DNA from: an uncultured Alistipes sp.
GTDB taxonomy: Bacteria; Bacteroidota; Bacteroidia; Bacteroidales; Rikenellaceae
NCBI GenBank assembly: GCA_937899895.1
Contig: CALBQR010000027.1
Span: forward strand, 1 to 15,325
DNA length: 15,325 bases
Reading direction: 5' to 3'
Positions within the stretch are counted from its first letter, which is position 1, and each line of letters begins with the position of its first letter. A program made the position numbers and the translations under genes. Positions 1 to 7,227 of this stretch are shown here, in pieces. Under the pieces are notes generated by a model that saw only the letters and a program-made list of their open reading frames with translations, was not told where the DNA came from and did no database searches.

Positions 1-2
1 GC

Positions 3-293
3 GGTACTGCCGAGCAGCCTCGTATGACTGTATTCCGCAGCAACAAGCAGATCTATGTACAGTTCATTGATGACGTTCGCGGTGTTACTTTGGCAGCAGC
101 CTCGTCGAAGGAGATCGCAGACGTTGCAGGTAAGAATAAGTCGGAGGTAGCTGCTCTGGTAGGTAAGCTCGCAGCAGAGCGTGCAGCAGAGAAGGGTATC
201 TCGACCGTATCGTTCGACCGTAACGGTTACCTGTATCACGGTAGAGTAAAAATGTTGGCCGACGCAGCGCGCGAAGGCGGTCTTAAATTCTAA
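3..293 (+). CDS. rplR: Ribosomal protein uL18, 5'-truncated by window edge
   Basis: Large-subunit protein that binds 5S rRNA with uL5 in the central protuberance. The reading frame is open from base 3 (G-T-A-E-Q-P-R-M-T-V-F-R-S-N) to TAA at 291-293, giving 96 residues. Family members are about 115-120 residues, so roughly 20 N-terminal residues lie upstream of the window; the internal ATG at 24 is not the start. The visible part has the usual L18 features: the R-x-T-V-F-R-S-N-K strand after the proline, an I-Y-V-Q-F-I-D-D strand, and the C-terminal F-D-R-N-G-Y-L-Y-H-G-R-V-K motif that contacts 5S rRNA. It is 6 nt from rpsE, the normal spc-operon order. Confidence 0.97.
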   Translation, partial: GTAEQPRMTVFRSNKQIYVQFIDDVRGVTLAAASSKEIADVAGKNKSEVAALVGKLAAERAAEKGISTVSFDRNGYLYHGRVKMLADAAREGGLKF

Positions 294-299
294 GCGATT

Positions 300-818
300 A
301 TGGCAAATACTAATGTAAAGAAAGTAAGAACCAGCGATTTGGAGTTGAAGGATCGTTTGGTAAGCATTCAGCGCGTAACGAAGGTAACCAAAGGTGGTCG
401 TACCTTCAGCTTCTCGGCTATCGTAGTTGTTGGTAACGAGAACGGCGTTGTAGGCTACGGTCTGGGTAAGGCAAGCGAAGTACAGGCTGCTATTGCTAAG
501 GGCGTAGAGGATGCAAAGAAGAATCTGGTGAATGTACCCATCATCAATGGTACTATTCCTCACAAGCAGGAGATGCGCTTCGGCGGTTCGGAGGTTATGA
601 TCCGTCCGGCAGCTCCCGGTACCGGTATTATCGCCGGTGGTGCAATGCGTGCCGTATTGGAGTCGGTAGGTGTTAAGAACGTACTTGCAAAGAGCAAGGG
701 CTCGTCGAACCCCCACAACTTGGTAAAGGCAACTGTAAATGCACTGTTGGAGTTGCGCGACGCATACAGCGTAGCACAGGTTCGCGGTATCTCGATGAAA
801 AAAGTGTTTAACGGTTAA
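300..818 (+). CDS. rpsE: Ribosomal protein uS5
   Basis: Small-subunit protein near the decoding centre and mRNA entry tunnel; in well-studied bacteria mutations here affect translational fidelity. The 172 residues are a normal length. An N-terminal double-stranded-RNA-binding fold covers about residues 16-80 (D-L-K-D-R-L-V-x-I-x-R-V-x-K-V-x-K-G-G-R, then G-x-G-x-G-K-A-x-E-V). The C-terminal alpha/beta domain carries R-P-A-A-P-G-T-G-I-I-A-G-G and ends at about residue 165. ATG at 300 is supported by the short spacing from rplR and the M-A-N start; no Shine-Dalgarno is present, as for most genes here. Co-transcribed in the spc operon between rplR and rpmD. Confidence 0.98.
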   Translation: MANTNVKKVRTSDLELKDRLVSIQRVTKVTKGGRTFSFSAIVVVGNENGVVGYGLGKASEVQAAIAKGVEDAKKNLVNVPIINGTIPHKQEMRFGGSEVMIRPAAPGTGIIAGGAMRAVLESVGVKNVLAKSKGSSNPHNLVKATVNALLELRDAYSVAQVRGISMKKVFNG

Positions 819-832
819 TCTGATTGAGTATT

Positions 833-1015
833 ATGGCAAAATTGAAGATCACTCAGGTTCGCAGCCAGATCGGTTGTTCGGACATCCAGCGCAAGAACCT
901 TGCAGCACTCGGTCTGCGCAAAATCAATCAGACCGTAGAGCACAGCGACTCGGCTATCATTCTGGGTATGTTGGAGCGCGTTAAGCACTTGGTCAAGGTC
1001 GAAGAAGTTAAGTAA
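833..1015 (+). CDS. rpmD: Ribosomal protein uL30
   Basis: Small 50S protein of about 60 residues. The sequence M-A-K-L-K-I-T-Q-V-R-S-x-I-G is the classic L30 N-terminus, followed by L-G-L-R-K-I-N-Q-T-V and a C-terminal G-M-x-x-x-V-K-H-L-V-K strand. A TTG at 824 is in frame and would add three residues (M-S-I), but the ATG at 833 gives the family-typical 60-residue protein and is preferred. It is 14 nt after rpsE and 23 nt before rplO, the standard spc order. Confidence 0.96.
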   Translation: MAKLKITQVRSQIGCSDIQRKNLAALGLRKINQTVEHSDSAIILGMLERVKHLVKVEEVK

Positions 1016-1038
1016 GAACAAAAAAAGATTTTAAGAAG

Positions 1039-1485
1039 ATGAATCTTAATGAATTGAAACCCGCAAAGGGTGCAACACATCACCAGAAGCGAATCGGTCG
1101 CGGTCAGGGTTCGGGCCACGGCGGTACTTCGACTCGCGGTCATAAGGGCGCACAGTCGCGTTCGGGTTACTCGCGTAAGTTGGGCTTCGAGGGCGGTCAG
1201 ATGCCTTTGCAGCGCCGTCTGCCTAAGTTCGGTTTCACTAACTTGAAGAGAGTAGAGTTCAAGGCAATCAACTTGTCGGTAATCGAGGAGTTGGCCGAGA
1301 AGAAGAATCTCACCGAGATCAGCGTAGCAACTCTGATCGAGGCAGGTTTCGTGTCGAACAACGACAAAGTTAAAATTCTGGGTAACGGTACCGTAAGCAA
1401 GGCTCTCAATGTAACTGCTCACGCATTCTCGAAGAGCGCAGCAGCAGCTATCGAGGCTCAGGGTGGTTCGGTTGCGAAGCTCTAA
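1039..1485 (+). CDS. rplO: Ribosomal protein uL15
   Basis: Assembly protein of the 50S subunit, 148 residues, a normal length. The glycine- and arginine-rich N-terminal extension that threads into 23S rRNA is clear (residues 17-45: R-I-G-R-G-x-G-S-G-x-G-G-T, H-K-G-A-Q-S-R-S-G), followed by G-F-E-G-G-Q-M-P-L-x-R-R-L-P-K-x-G-F. The C-terminal globular domain ends with V-T-A-H-A-F-S-K-S-A-A-A-A-I-E. Start ATG at 1039 follows an A-rich leader. Directly upstream of secY, as in most bacteria. Confidence 0.98.
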   Translation: MNLNELKPAKGATHHQKRIGRGQGSGHGGTSTRGHKGAQSRSGYSRKLGFEGGQMPLQRRLPKFGFTNLKRVEFKAINLSVIEELAEKKNLTEISVATLIEAGFVSNNDKVKILGNGTVSKALNVTAHAFSKSAAAAIEAQGGSVAKL

Positions 1486-1517
1486 TCAAAGAAACTCTTT
1501 AATAAACTCGCACCGTT

Positions 1518-2897
1518 ATGAAAGAATTATTCATATTTCTTGTGATCATCGCTCTGGTCGTTGCCGGTCTGATGTTCAACAAGAAGTTTGTCGAGACTAT
1601 CAAGAATATCTGGAAAATCGAAGATCTGCGCAAGCGTATCATCTATACCCTTGGCCTTCTTTTGGTTTACCGTCTTGGTAGCTTCGTGGTGATCCCCGGT
1701 ATCAACCCCAACGCGTTGGGAGCAGGTTCGGGTATTGCTGACCAGGTGGAGGGCAACGGCCTGCTGGGTCTGTTGAACATCTTCACCGGTGGTGCATTCA
1801 GCAATGCTTCGGTTCTCGCACTTGGTGTTATGCCCTATATCACCGCATCGATTGTCATCCAGTTGATGGGTATGGTCGTTCCCTACTTCCAGAAGATGCA
1901 GAAGGAGGGCGAAAGCGGCCGTCGTAAGCTCAACCAGTGGACCCGCGTTCTGACGATCGCAGTTCTGCTGTTGCAGGGCCCCACCTACGTTGCCAATCTC
2001 TATCGACAGGTACCCGAATCGTTCGTATACGGTAATACCTTCCAGTTCGTTGCCTTCGCAACTCTGGTTTTGATCGCAGGCACAATGTTCATTATGTGGC
2101 TGGGCGAGAAGATCACCGATCGCGGTATCGGTAACGGTATTTCGCTGATCATTATGATCGGTATCGTTGCTCGTCTGCCCCACGCATTGATCGCCGAGTT
2201 CAACACTCGTTTTACCGAGGCAACTGGTGGTATGATTATGTTCATCGTCGAGTTGGCACTGCTCTACTTCGTATTTATGGCAACCATCGCACTGGTTCAG
2301 GCAGTTCGCAAGATCCCCGTGCAGTATGCCAAGCGTATCGTAGGTAACAAGCAGTATGGCGGTGTACGTCAGTACATCCCCTTGAAGATCAACGCAGCAA
2401 ACGTAATGCCTATCATCTTCGCACAGGCGTTGATGTTCGTTCCGATGCTGTTCGTTAAGATCGCTCCCAACTTCGCCGCTGCATTTGCATACCAGGGATT
2501 CTGGTACAACTTCACTTTTGCAGTGTTGGTGATCGCATTTACCTTCTTCTACACTGCACTTGTAGTAAACCCGGTCAATATGGCTGAAGATATGAAGCGC
2601 AACGGTGGCTTCATCCCCGGTGTTAAGCCCGGTAAGAAGACCGTTGAGTATATCGACACCATTATGACGAGAATCACTCTCCCCGGTTCGTTCTTCCTGG
2701 CTATCGTGGCAATCCTGCCCGCTCTGGCAATGAAGTTCTTGAACATCAACCAGGAGTTTGCCTACTTCTACGGCGGTACCTCGCTGTTGATTATGGTAGG
2801 TGTGATCCTCGACACTCTCAAGCAGATCGAGAGTCAGTTGCTGATGCGTCGTTACGACGGTCTGATGAAGACCGGCCGAATTCAGGGTCGCAACTAA
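1518..2897 (+). CDS. secY: Protein translocase channel subunit SecY
   Basis: Pore of the SecYEG channel in the inner membrane; its partner SecE is encoded at 11630. The 459-residue ORF shows the plug/TM2 signature (residues about 91-116, G-G-A-F-S-N-A-S-V-L-A-L-G-V-M-P-Y-I) and the cytosolic loop G-G-F-I-P-G-V-K-P-G before the late helices, with about ten family helices. The family-typical N-terminus starts near residue 20 (N-K-K-F-V-E-T-I-K-N-I-W-K-I-E-D-L-R). ATG at 1518 therefore adds 18 mainly hydrophobic residues that could be an extra helix; the alternative ATG at 1572 gives 441 residues. Neither start has a Shine-Dalgarno. The gene is certain, the start is not. It is 32 nt after rplO if 1518 is used. 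Confidence 0.96.
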   Translation: MKELFIFLVIIALVVAGLMFNKKFVETIKNIWKIEDLRKRIIYTLGLLLVYRLGSFVVIPGINPNALGAGSGIADQVEGNGLLGLLNIFTGGAFSNASVLALGVMPYITASIVIQLMGMVVPYFQKMQKEGESGRRKLNQWTRVLTIAVLLLQGPTYVANLYRQVPESFVYGNTFQFVAFATLVLIAGTMFIMWLGEKITDRGIGNGISLIIMIGIVARLPHALIAEFNTRFTEATGGMIMFIVELALLYFVFMATIALVQAVRKIPVQYAKRIVGNKQYGGVRQYIPLKINAANVMPIIFAQALMFVPMLFVKIAPNFAAAFAYQGFWYNFTFAVLVIAFTFFYTALVVNPVNMAEDMKRNGGFIPGVKPGKKTVEYIDTIMTRITLPGSFFLAIVAILPALAMKFLNINQEFAYFYGGTSLLIMVGVILDTLKQIESQLLMRRYDGLMKTGRIQGRN

Positions 2898-2927
2898 TCT
2901 CACAAAGAGTTCTTGAAATAAGGAAAG

Positions 2928-3701
2928 ATGATTTACCTTAAATCAGAGGAAGAGATAGAGCTGCTCCGCGAGAATAACCTTCTTGTGAGTGCAACGCTGG
3001 CCGAGGTGGGTCGCCACATCGCGCCGGGTGTTACCACGAAGGAACTTGATCGCATCGCCGAGGAGTTTATCCGTTCTCACGGAGCAGTTCCTGCTTTCCT
3101 TGGGTACAACGGTTACCCCGCATCGCTCTGCGTTTCGGTTAATGAAAACGTTGTACACGGTATCCCGTCGGATTACGCCCTGAAAGAGGGCGACATCGTA
3201 TCGGTAGATTGCGGTACGTTTATGAAGGGGTTTGTTGGTGATTCCGCATATACGTTTGCGGTGGGAGAGATCGCTCCCGAAGTCCGAGCATTACTGGACA
3301 CAACCAAAGAAGCTCTTTATAAGGGTACCGAGCAGGCTCGTCCGGGCAATCGCGTAGGCGACATCTCGGCAGCCGTGCAGTACTGCGCCGAAAAAGCCGG
3401 TTACTCGGTAGTGCGCGAATTGGTGGGACACGGCCTGGGTCGAAAAATGCACGAAGATCCCGAAGTCCCCAACTACGGCGCACGCGGCAGAGGCCCGCTG
3501 CTCAAAGCAGGTATGGTTATCTGCATCGAACCGATGATTAACATGGGCACCAAGCAGGTTGTATTTGAGCGCGACGGTTGGACCGTACGCACTCGCGACC
3601 GCAAGCCATCGGCACACTTCGAGTTTGCCGTGGCAATAACCAAAGATGGCCCCGACGTACTTACCGATTTTAGTGTAATCGAAAAAGCACTTAACAAGTA
3701 A
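2928..3701 (+). CDS. map: Methionine aminopeptidase, type I
   Basis: Cytosolic metalloprotease that removes the initiator methionine from nascent proteins with a small second residue. The 257-residue protein has a pita-bread fold without N-terminal extension. All five metal ligands are present by alignment with the E. coli enzyme: D94 and D105 (V-S-V-D-C-G and G-D-S-A-Y-T-F), H168 (E-L-V-G-H-G-L-G), E201 (C-I-E-P-M-I) and E232 (H-F-E-F-A-V). Substrate-side histidines H77 (V-V-H-G-I-P) and H175 (M-H-E-D-P) are also kept. ATG at 2928 follows AAGGAAAG, a weak purine-rich stretch. It sits between secY and infA, so processing is co-expressed with ribosome synthesis. Confidence 0.97.
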   Translation: MIYLKSEEEIELLRENNLLVSATLAEVGRHIAPGVTTKELDRIAEEFIRSHGAVPAFLGYNGYPASLCVSVNENVVHGIPSDYALKEGDIVSVDCGTFMKGFVGDSAYTFAVGEIAPEVRALLDTTKEALYKGTEQARPGNRVGDISAAVQYCAEKAGYSVVRELVGHGLGRKMHEDPEVPNYGARGRGPLLKAGMVICIEPMINMGTKQVVFERDGWTVRTRDRKPSAHFEFAVAITKDGPDVLTDFSVIEKALNK

Positions 3702-3709
3702 AAAACTCT

Positions 3710-3928
3710 ATGGCAAAACAGACTGCTATTGAAAGGGACGGCTCAGTAATCGAGGCATTGTCGAATGCAATGTTCCGCGTAGAGCTGGATAACGGCCACG
3801 TTATCACTGCCCACATCTCAGGCAAGATGCGACAGCATTATATCAAAATCCTGCCCGGAGATAAAGTTAAAGTGGAAATGACCCCGTACGATTTGAGTAA
3901 GGGTCGTATATCCTTTAGGTACAAATAA
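3710..3928 (+). CDS. infA: Translation initiation factor IF-1
   Basis: Binds the A site of the 30S subunit during initiation with IF-2 and IF-3. The 72 residues form one S1/OB-fold domain: M-A-K-Q-x-x-I-E-R-D-G-x-V-I-E-A-L, F-R-V-E-L-D-N-G-H-V-I-T-A-H-I-S-G-K-M-R, then L-P-G-D-K-V-K-V-E-M-T-P-Y-D-L-S-K-G-R-I. Length and motifs are exactly those of bacterial IF-1. Start ATG at 3710 is 8 nt after the map stop, so the two are probably translationally close. rpmJ follows 17 nt downstream, the common infA-rpmJ pairing. Confidence 0.98.
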   Translation: MAKQTAIERDGSVIEALSNAMFRVELDNGHVITAHISGKMRQHYIKILPGDKVKVEMTPYDLSKGRISFRYK

Positions 3929-3945
3929 TCAAAGATTGCTGAAAA

Positions 3946-4062
3946 ATGAAAGTCAAGGCATCAATCAAAAAGAGAAGCGAGGATTGCAAGATCGTTAAGC
4001 GTAAGGGCAAGCTCTACGTGATCTGCAAGAAGAATCCTAAATTCAAAATGCGCCAAGGGTAA
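3946..4062 (+). CDS. rpmJ: Ribosomal protein bL36
   Basis: Smallest 50S protein, 38 residues. It reads M-K-V-K-A-S-I-K-K-R-S-E-D-C, then K-I-V-K-R-K-G-K-L-Y-V-I-C, ending K-F-K-M-R-Q-G, an unmistakable L36 in its normal place between infA and rpsM. In zinc-binding L36 the ligands are C11, C14, C27 and H33; here positions 14 and 27 are Cys but 11 is Ser and 33 is Phe, so a full zinc ribbon cannot form. Zinc-free L36 is known as a paralogue type, and this protein looks part-way to it. Start ATG at 3946, stop TAA at 4060-4062. Confidence 0.97.
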   Translation: MKVKASIKKRSEDCKIVKRKGKLYVICKKNPKFKMRQG

Positions 4063-4096
4063 TGTTTCAACCAATTAAAAACGAAAAAAGAAATTT

Positions 4097-4477
4097 ATGG
4101 CACGTATAGTCGGTGTAGATTTACCAAAAAATAAGAGAGGCGTGATCGGTCTGACCTATATCTACGGTATCGGTCGTAGCACCGCTCGCAAGATTCTCGA
4201 TGAGGCAGGCATCAGCCACGACCTCAAAGTACAGGATTGGACTGACGAGCAGGTCGGTGCTATCCGTAACATCATCGCTACTAGCGGTATTAAGGTCGAG
4301 GGCGAGTGCCGCTCGATCGTACAGCTCAACATTAAACGACTGATGGACATCGGTTGCTACCGTGGTATCCGTCATCGTCTGGGTCTGCCCGTTCGCGGTC
4401 AGAGCACCAAGAACAACGCACGTACCCGTAAGGGCAAGAAGAAGACTGTCGCTAACAAGAAAAAGGCAACTAAGTAA
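4097..4477 (+). CDS. rpsM: Ribosomal protein uS13
   Basis: Head protein of the 30S subunit that contacts the P-site tRNA and forms intersubunit bridges. The 126-residue protein opens with M-A-R-I-V-G-V-D-L-P and the helix-two-turns-helix segment G-L-T-Y-I-Y-G-I-G-R-S-x-A. It ends with R-G-I-R-H-R-x-G-L-P-V-R-G-Q followed by a lysine-rich tail (K-G-K-K-K-T-V-A-N-K-K-K) that reaches the tRNA. First gene of the alpha-operon part; 34 nt of A-rich leader separate it from rpmJ. No Shine-Dalgarno. Confidence 0.98.
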   Translation: MARIVGVDLPKNKRGVIGLTYIYGIGRSTARKILDEAGISHDLKVQDWTDEQVGAIRNIIATSGIKVEGECRSIVQLNIKRLMDIGCYRGIRHRLGLPVRGQSTKNNARTRKGKKKTVANKKKATK

Positions 4478-4489
4478 TTTTAGAGAGTT

Positions 4490-4879
4490 ATGGCAAAGAA
4501 GACTGGAACTGTTAAGAAGAAGGTCGTTAAGGTTGGCGCACTGGGTGCTGCTTACGTTCACTCGACTTTCAACAACGTGATTGTAACCCTCACCAACGAA
4601 GTAGGCGAAGTTATCAGCTGGTCGTCGGCTGGTAAGATGGGTTTCCGCGGTTCGAAAAAGAATACTCCCTATGCAGCTCAGACAGCCGCTGCGGATTGCG
4701 CAAAGGTTGCTTATGATTTGGGTCTGCGTAAAGTTAAGGTTTATGTAAAGGGTCCCGGTGCAGGTCGTGAGTCGGCTATCCGTACTATCCACGGCGCAGG
4801 TATCGAGGTAATGGAGATTATCGACGTTACTCCGCTGCCCCACAACGGCTGCCGCCCGCCCAACCGTCGTCGTGTCTAA
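4490..4879 (+). CDS. rpsK: Ribosomal protein uS11
   Basis: Platform protein of the 30S subunit next to the E-site mRNA. 129 residues, normal length. Characteristic segments: N-N-V-I-V-T-L-T-N-E-V-G, S-S-A-G-K-M-G-F-R-G-S-K-K-N-T-P-Y-A-A-Q, V-K-G-P-G-A-G-R-E-S-A-I-R, and the basic C-terminal I-D-V-T-P-x-P-H-N-G-C-R-P-P. The H-N-G-C-R segment is the one in which E. coli S11 carries an isoaspartate. 12 nt after rpsM. A 6-bp inverted repeat (4871-4892) overlaps its stop codon. Confidence 0.98.
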   Translation: MAKKTGTVKKKVVKVGALGAAYVHSTFNNVIVTLTNEVGEVISWSSAGKMGFRGSKKNTPYAAQTAAADCAKVAYDLGLRKVKVYVKGPGAGRESAIRTIHGAGIEVMEIIDVTPLPHNGCRPPNRRRV

Positions 4880-4961
4880 TTAGTCGGACACGCCCACGCA
4901 CAAGCGAAAAGCATAAACTATTTAACAGACAAGAAAACAACGAAGTAAAAAGTAAAAAACA

Positions 4962-5570
4962 ATGGCAAGATATATTGGCCCTAAAAGCAAAATCGCCCGT
5001 AAATTTGGCGAAGCTATTTACGGAACGGATAGAGTCCTTGAAAAGAAGAACTATCCTCCCGGACAGCACGGCCTTGCTCGCAAGCGTAAGAAGACCTCGG
5101 AGTATGGTATTCAGTTGAGCGAGAAGCAGAAGGCTAAGTGCACCTATGGCGTATTGGAGAAGCAGTTTGTACGTACCTACCAGAACGCAGCTCGTTTGGA
5201 GGGTATCACCGGTGAGAACCTGTTGAAACTGTTGGAGTGCCGCCTCGACAATGTTGTTTACCGTTTGGGTATCGCTCCCACCCGTGCAGCAGCACGTCAG
5301 TTGGTGAGCCACCGCCACATCTGCGTAAATGGCAACGTGGTAAACATTCCTTCGTACAGCCTGCGTGCAGGTGATGTAGTTGCTGTTCGAGAGAAGTCGA
5401 AGAGTTTGGAGGTTATCACCGACTCTTTGGCTGGTGGTCGCAAGAGCCGCTACTCTTGGTTGGAGTGGGATGACGCTTCGATGTCGGGTAAGTTCCTTCA
5501 GAAGCCCGAACGTGAGGAGATTCCTGAGAACATCAAGGAGCAGCTGATCGTCGATCTGTACTCGAAATAG
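4962..5570 (+). CDS. rpsD: Ribosomal protein uS4
   Basis: Primary 16S rRNA-binding protein that nucleates 30S body assembly. The 202-residue length is typical. The N-terminus M-A-R-Y-I-G-P-K-x-K lacks the zinc-binding cysteine cluster of some S4 proteins, so this is the cysteine-free form. An S4 RNA-binding domain spans about residues 91-155 (C-R-L-D-N-V-V-Y-R-L-G, then R-A-A-A-R-Q-L-V-S-H-R-H-I-x-V-N-G). Separated from rpsK by 82 nt, one of the longest gaps in this ribosomal block. In enterobacteria S4 represses its own operon translationally; whether that applies here cannot be told from sequence. Confidence 0.98.
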   Translation: MARYIGPKSKIARKFGEAIYGTDRVLEKKNYPPGQHGLARKRKKTSEYGIQLSEKQKAKCTYGVLEKQFVRTYQNAARLEGITGENLLKLLECRLDNVVYRLGIAPTRAAARQLVSHRHICVNGNVVNIPSYSLRAGDVVAVREKSKSLEVITDSLAGGRKSRYSWLEWDDASMSGKFLQKPEREEIPENIKEQLIVDLYSK

Positions 5571-5594
5571 TAACTAATTAACCGAATAAAAATT

Positions 5595-6587
5595 ATGGCA
5601 ATATTAGCATTCCAAAAGCCTGAAAAGGTGATTATGCTCGAATCTACCTCTAACTTCGGAAAGTTTGAGTTCCGTCCGTTGGAGCCCGGATTCGGTATGA
5701 CCATCGGTAACGCTTTGCGTCGAATTCTGCTCTCTTCGTTGGAGGGTTATGCAATTACGACCGTAAAGGTAGCCGGTGTCGATCACGAGTTTGCCGCTAT
5801 CCCCGGTGTGATGGAGGGAATGATTGATGTGATCCTGAACTTGAAGCAGGTTCGCTTTGTTCGTACGGTTGACAACGAGGAGACCGAGAAGGTTTCGATC
5901 AATGTTGCCGGCGTAACCGAGCTGACCGCAGGTTACATCTCGAACTTCCTTTCGTTCTTCAAAGTGTTGAATCCCGATCTGGTGATCTGCCGTCTGTCGC
6001 CCGGTACGAAGATGCAGATCGACCTGACGATTGGTAAAGGCCGCGGTTATGTGCCCGCCGACGAGAATCGTCCTGAGGACGCAGAGTTCGGACTGTTGCC
6101 TATCGATTCGATACACACACCGATCAAAAACGTCAAGTATTCTATCGAGAACTATCGTGTCGAGCAGAAGACTGACTACGAAAAACTGAATTTGGAGATT
6201 ACCACCGACGGCTCGATCCACCCGAAGGATGCGTTGAAGGAGGCTGCCAAGATTTTGATCCAGCACTTTATGCTGTTCTCGGATGAGAAGATTACTCTCA
6301 ATATGGAGGAGAACGGTGGTGCAGAGGAGTTTGATGAGGATGTACTGCATATGCGCCAGCTCCTCAAAACCAAGCTTTCGGATCAGGATCTGAGCGTTCG
6401 CGCTTTGAACTGCTTGAAGGCTGCTGAGGTTGATACCGTAGGTGATCTGGTTCGCTACAACCGCAACGACCTGCTCAAATTCCGCAACTTCGGTAAGAAG
6501 TCGCTGACCGAGCTCGACGACCTGCTGGCATCGCTCAATCTCCACTTCGGAATGGACGTATCTATCTACAAACTTGATAAAGATTAA
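5595..6587 (+). CDS. rpoA: RNA polymerase alpha subunit
   Basis: Dimerising scaffold of core RNA polymerase. 330 residues. The N-terminal assembly domain (about 1-233) has F-E-F-R-P-L-E-P-G-F-G-x-T-I-G-N-A-L-R-R-I-L-L-S-S; an acidic linker follows (E-E-N-G-G-A-E-E-F-D-E-D). The C-terminal domain (about 260-330) keeps the DNA-contact residues by alignment with E. coli: R269 and N272 in S-V-R-A-L-N-C-L-K and the G300-K-K-S-L-T-E segment. It can therefore read A-tract upstream elements such as the one proposed at 9522-9547. 24 nt after rpsD and 4 nt before rplQ, the usual alpha-operon pair. Confidence 0.98.
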   Translation: MAILAFQKPEKVIMLESTSNFGKFEFRPLEPGFGMTIGNALRRILLSSLEGYAITTVKVAGVDHEFAAIPGVMEGMIDVILNLKQVRFVRTVDNEETEKVSINVAGVTELTAGYISNFLSFFKVLNPDLVICRLSPGTKMQIDLTIGKGRGYVPADENRPEDAEFGLLPIDSIHTPIKNVKYSIENYRVEQKTDYEKLNLEITTDGSIHPKDALKEAAKILIQHFMLFSDEKITLNMEENGGAEEFDEDVLHMRQLLKTKLSDQDLSVRALNCLKAAEVDTVGDLVRYNRNDLLKFRNFGKKSLTELDDLLASLNLHFGMDVSIYKLDKD

Positions 6588-6591
6588 TTAA

Positions 6592-7155
6592 ATGAGACAC
6601 AATAAAAATTTTAATCACCTTGGCAGACAGAGCAGCCACCGCAAGGCTTTGATGTCGAATATGGCATCGTCGCTCATCCTGCACAAGCGTATCGAGACAA
6701 CTGTTGCAAAGGCAAAAGCTCTGCGTCAGTTTGTTGAGCCTCTGGTAACTCGCGCAAAGGAGGACACCACTCACTCGCGTCGTGTAGTATTCAGCTACTT
6801 GAAGCAGAAGGAGGCAGTTTCGGAGTTGTTCCGTACAATCGCTCCCAAGATCGCTGATCGTCCGGGCGGTTACACCCGTATCTTGAAGACCGGCTTCCGT
6901 CTGGGTGATGCTGCTGATATGTGCATCATCGAGTTCGTTGATTTCAACGAGGCTTACACCACCGGCGTTGTTTCGACCGAGGCTAAGCCCAAGACTCGCC
7001 GTTCGCGCAAGCCCGCAGCAAAGAAGACCGATGCTGTTGAGGACGCTACCGTAGTTAAGGCAGCTCCCAAGGCAAAGCCCGCTGCACAGAAGGCTGTTAA
7101 GAATACCGGTGCAAAGGTTGCTGCAACCAAGACCAACGTAGGTAAGAAGATGTAA
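6592..7155 (+). CDS. rplQ: Ribosomal protein bL17 with basic C-terminal tail
   Basis: 50S protein near the exit-tunnel region. Residues 1 to about 118 are the L17 core (M-R-H-x-K-x-x-x-L-G-R, H-R-K-A-L-M-S-N-M, T-V-A-K-A-K-x-L-R, R-P-G-G-Y-T-R-I-L-K, F-V-D-F-N). The remaining approximately 69 residues are a low-complexity Ala/Lys/Pro-rich tail, making 187 residues against about 127 for E. coli L17. Such tails occur in Bacteroidetes L17 but this one is long. Last gene of the operon, 4 nt after rpoA and followed by a strong terminator. Confidence 0.97.
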   Translation: MRHNKNFNHLGRQSSHRKALMSNMASSLILHKRIETTVAKAKALRQFVEPLVTRAKEDTTHSRRVVFSYLKQKEAVSELFRTIAPKIADRPGGYTRILKTGFRLGDAADMCIIEFVDFNEAYTTGVVSTEAKPKTRRSRKPAAKKTDAVEDATVVKAAPKAKPAAQKAVKNTGAKVAATKTNVGKKM

Positions 7156-7178
7156 TTTTACAAATAATTACCGATTGA

Positions 7179-7206
7179 GGGTGCTCCATTTGGAGCACCC
7201 TTTTTT
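7179..7206 (+). terminator. Intrinsic terminator of the spc-alpha operon
   Basis: A perfect 9-bp stem GGGTGCTCC / GGAGCACCC (7179-7187 with 7192-7200) with an ATTT loop is followed at once by six T (7201-7206). It lies 23 nt after the rplQ stop. It faces the convergent minus-strand gene ending at 7228, but on that strand the hairpin is not followed by a U-run, so it should mainly act on the plus strand. Confidence 0.93.
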
Positions 7207-7227
7207 GTATCGAAGAGAGGGCTTCGC

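Noticed and set aside
1527..2903. 458-residue open frame antisense to the whole of secY
   Set aside because: The encoded protein is Cys-, His- and Gln-rich with no recognisable domain. The open frame follows from the biased codon use of secY, which rarely places stop complements in this frame. The same holds for long antisense frames over rplO, rpsM-rpsK and rpoA.
7211..7226. CGAAG/CTTCG inverted repeat as a terminator of the minus-strand gene
   Set aside because: The stem is only 5 bp and is followed on the minus strand by ATACAAAAAA, not a U-run.
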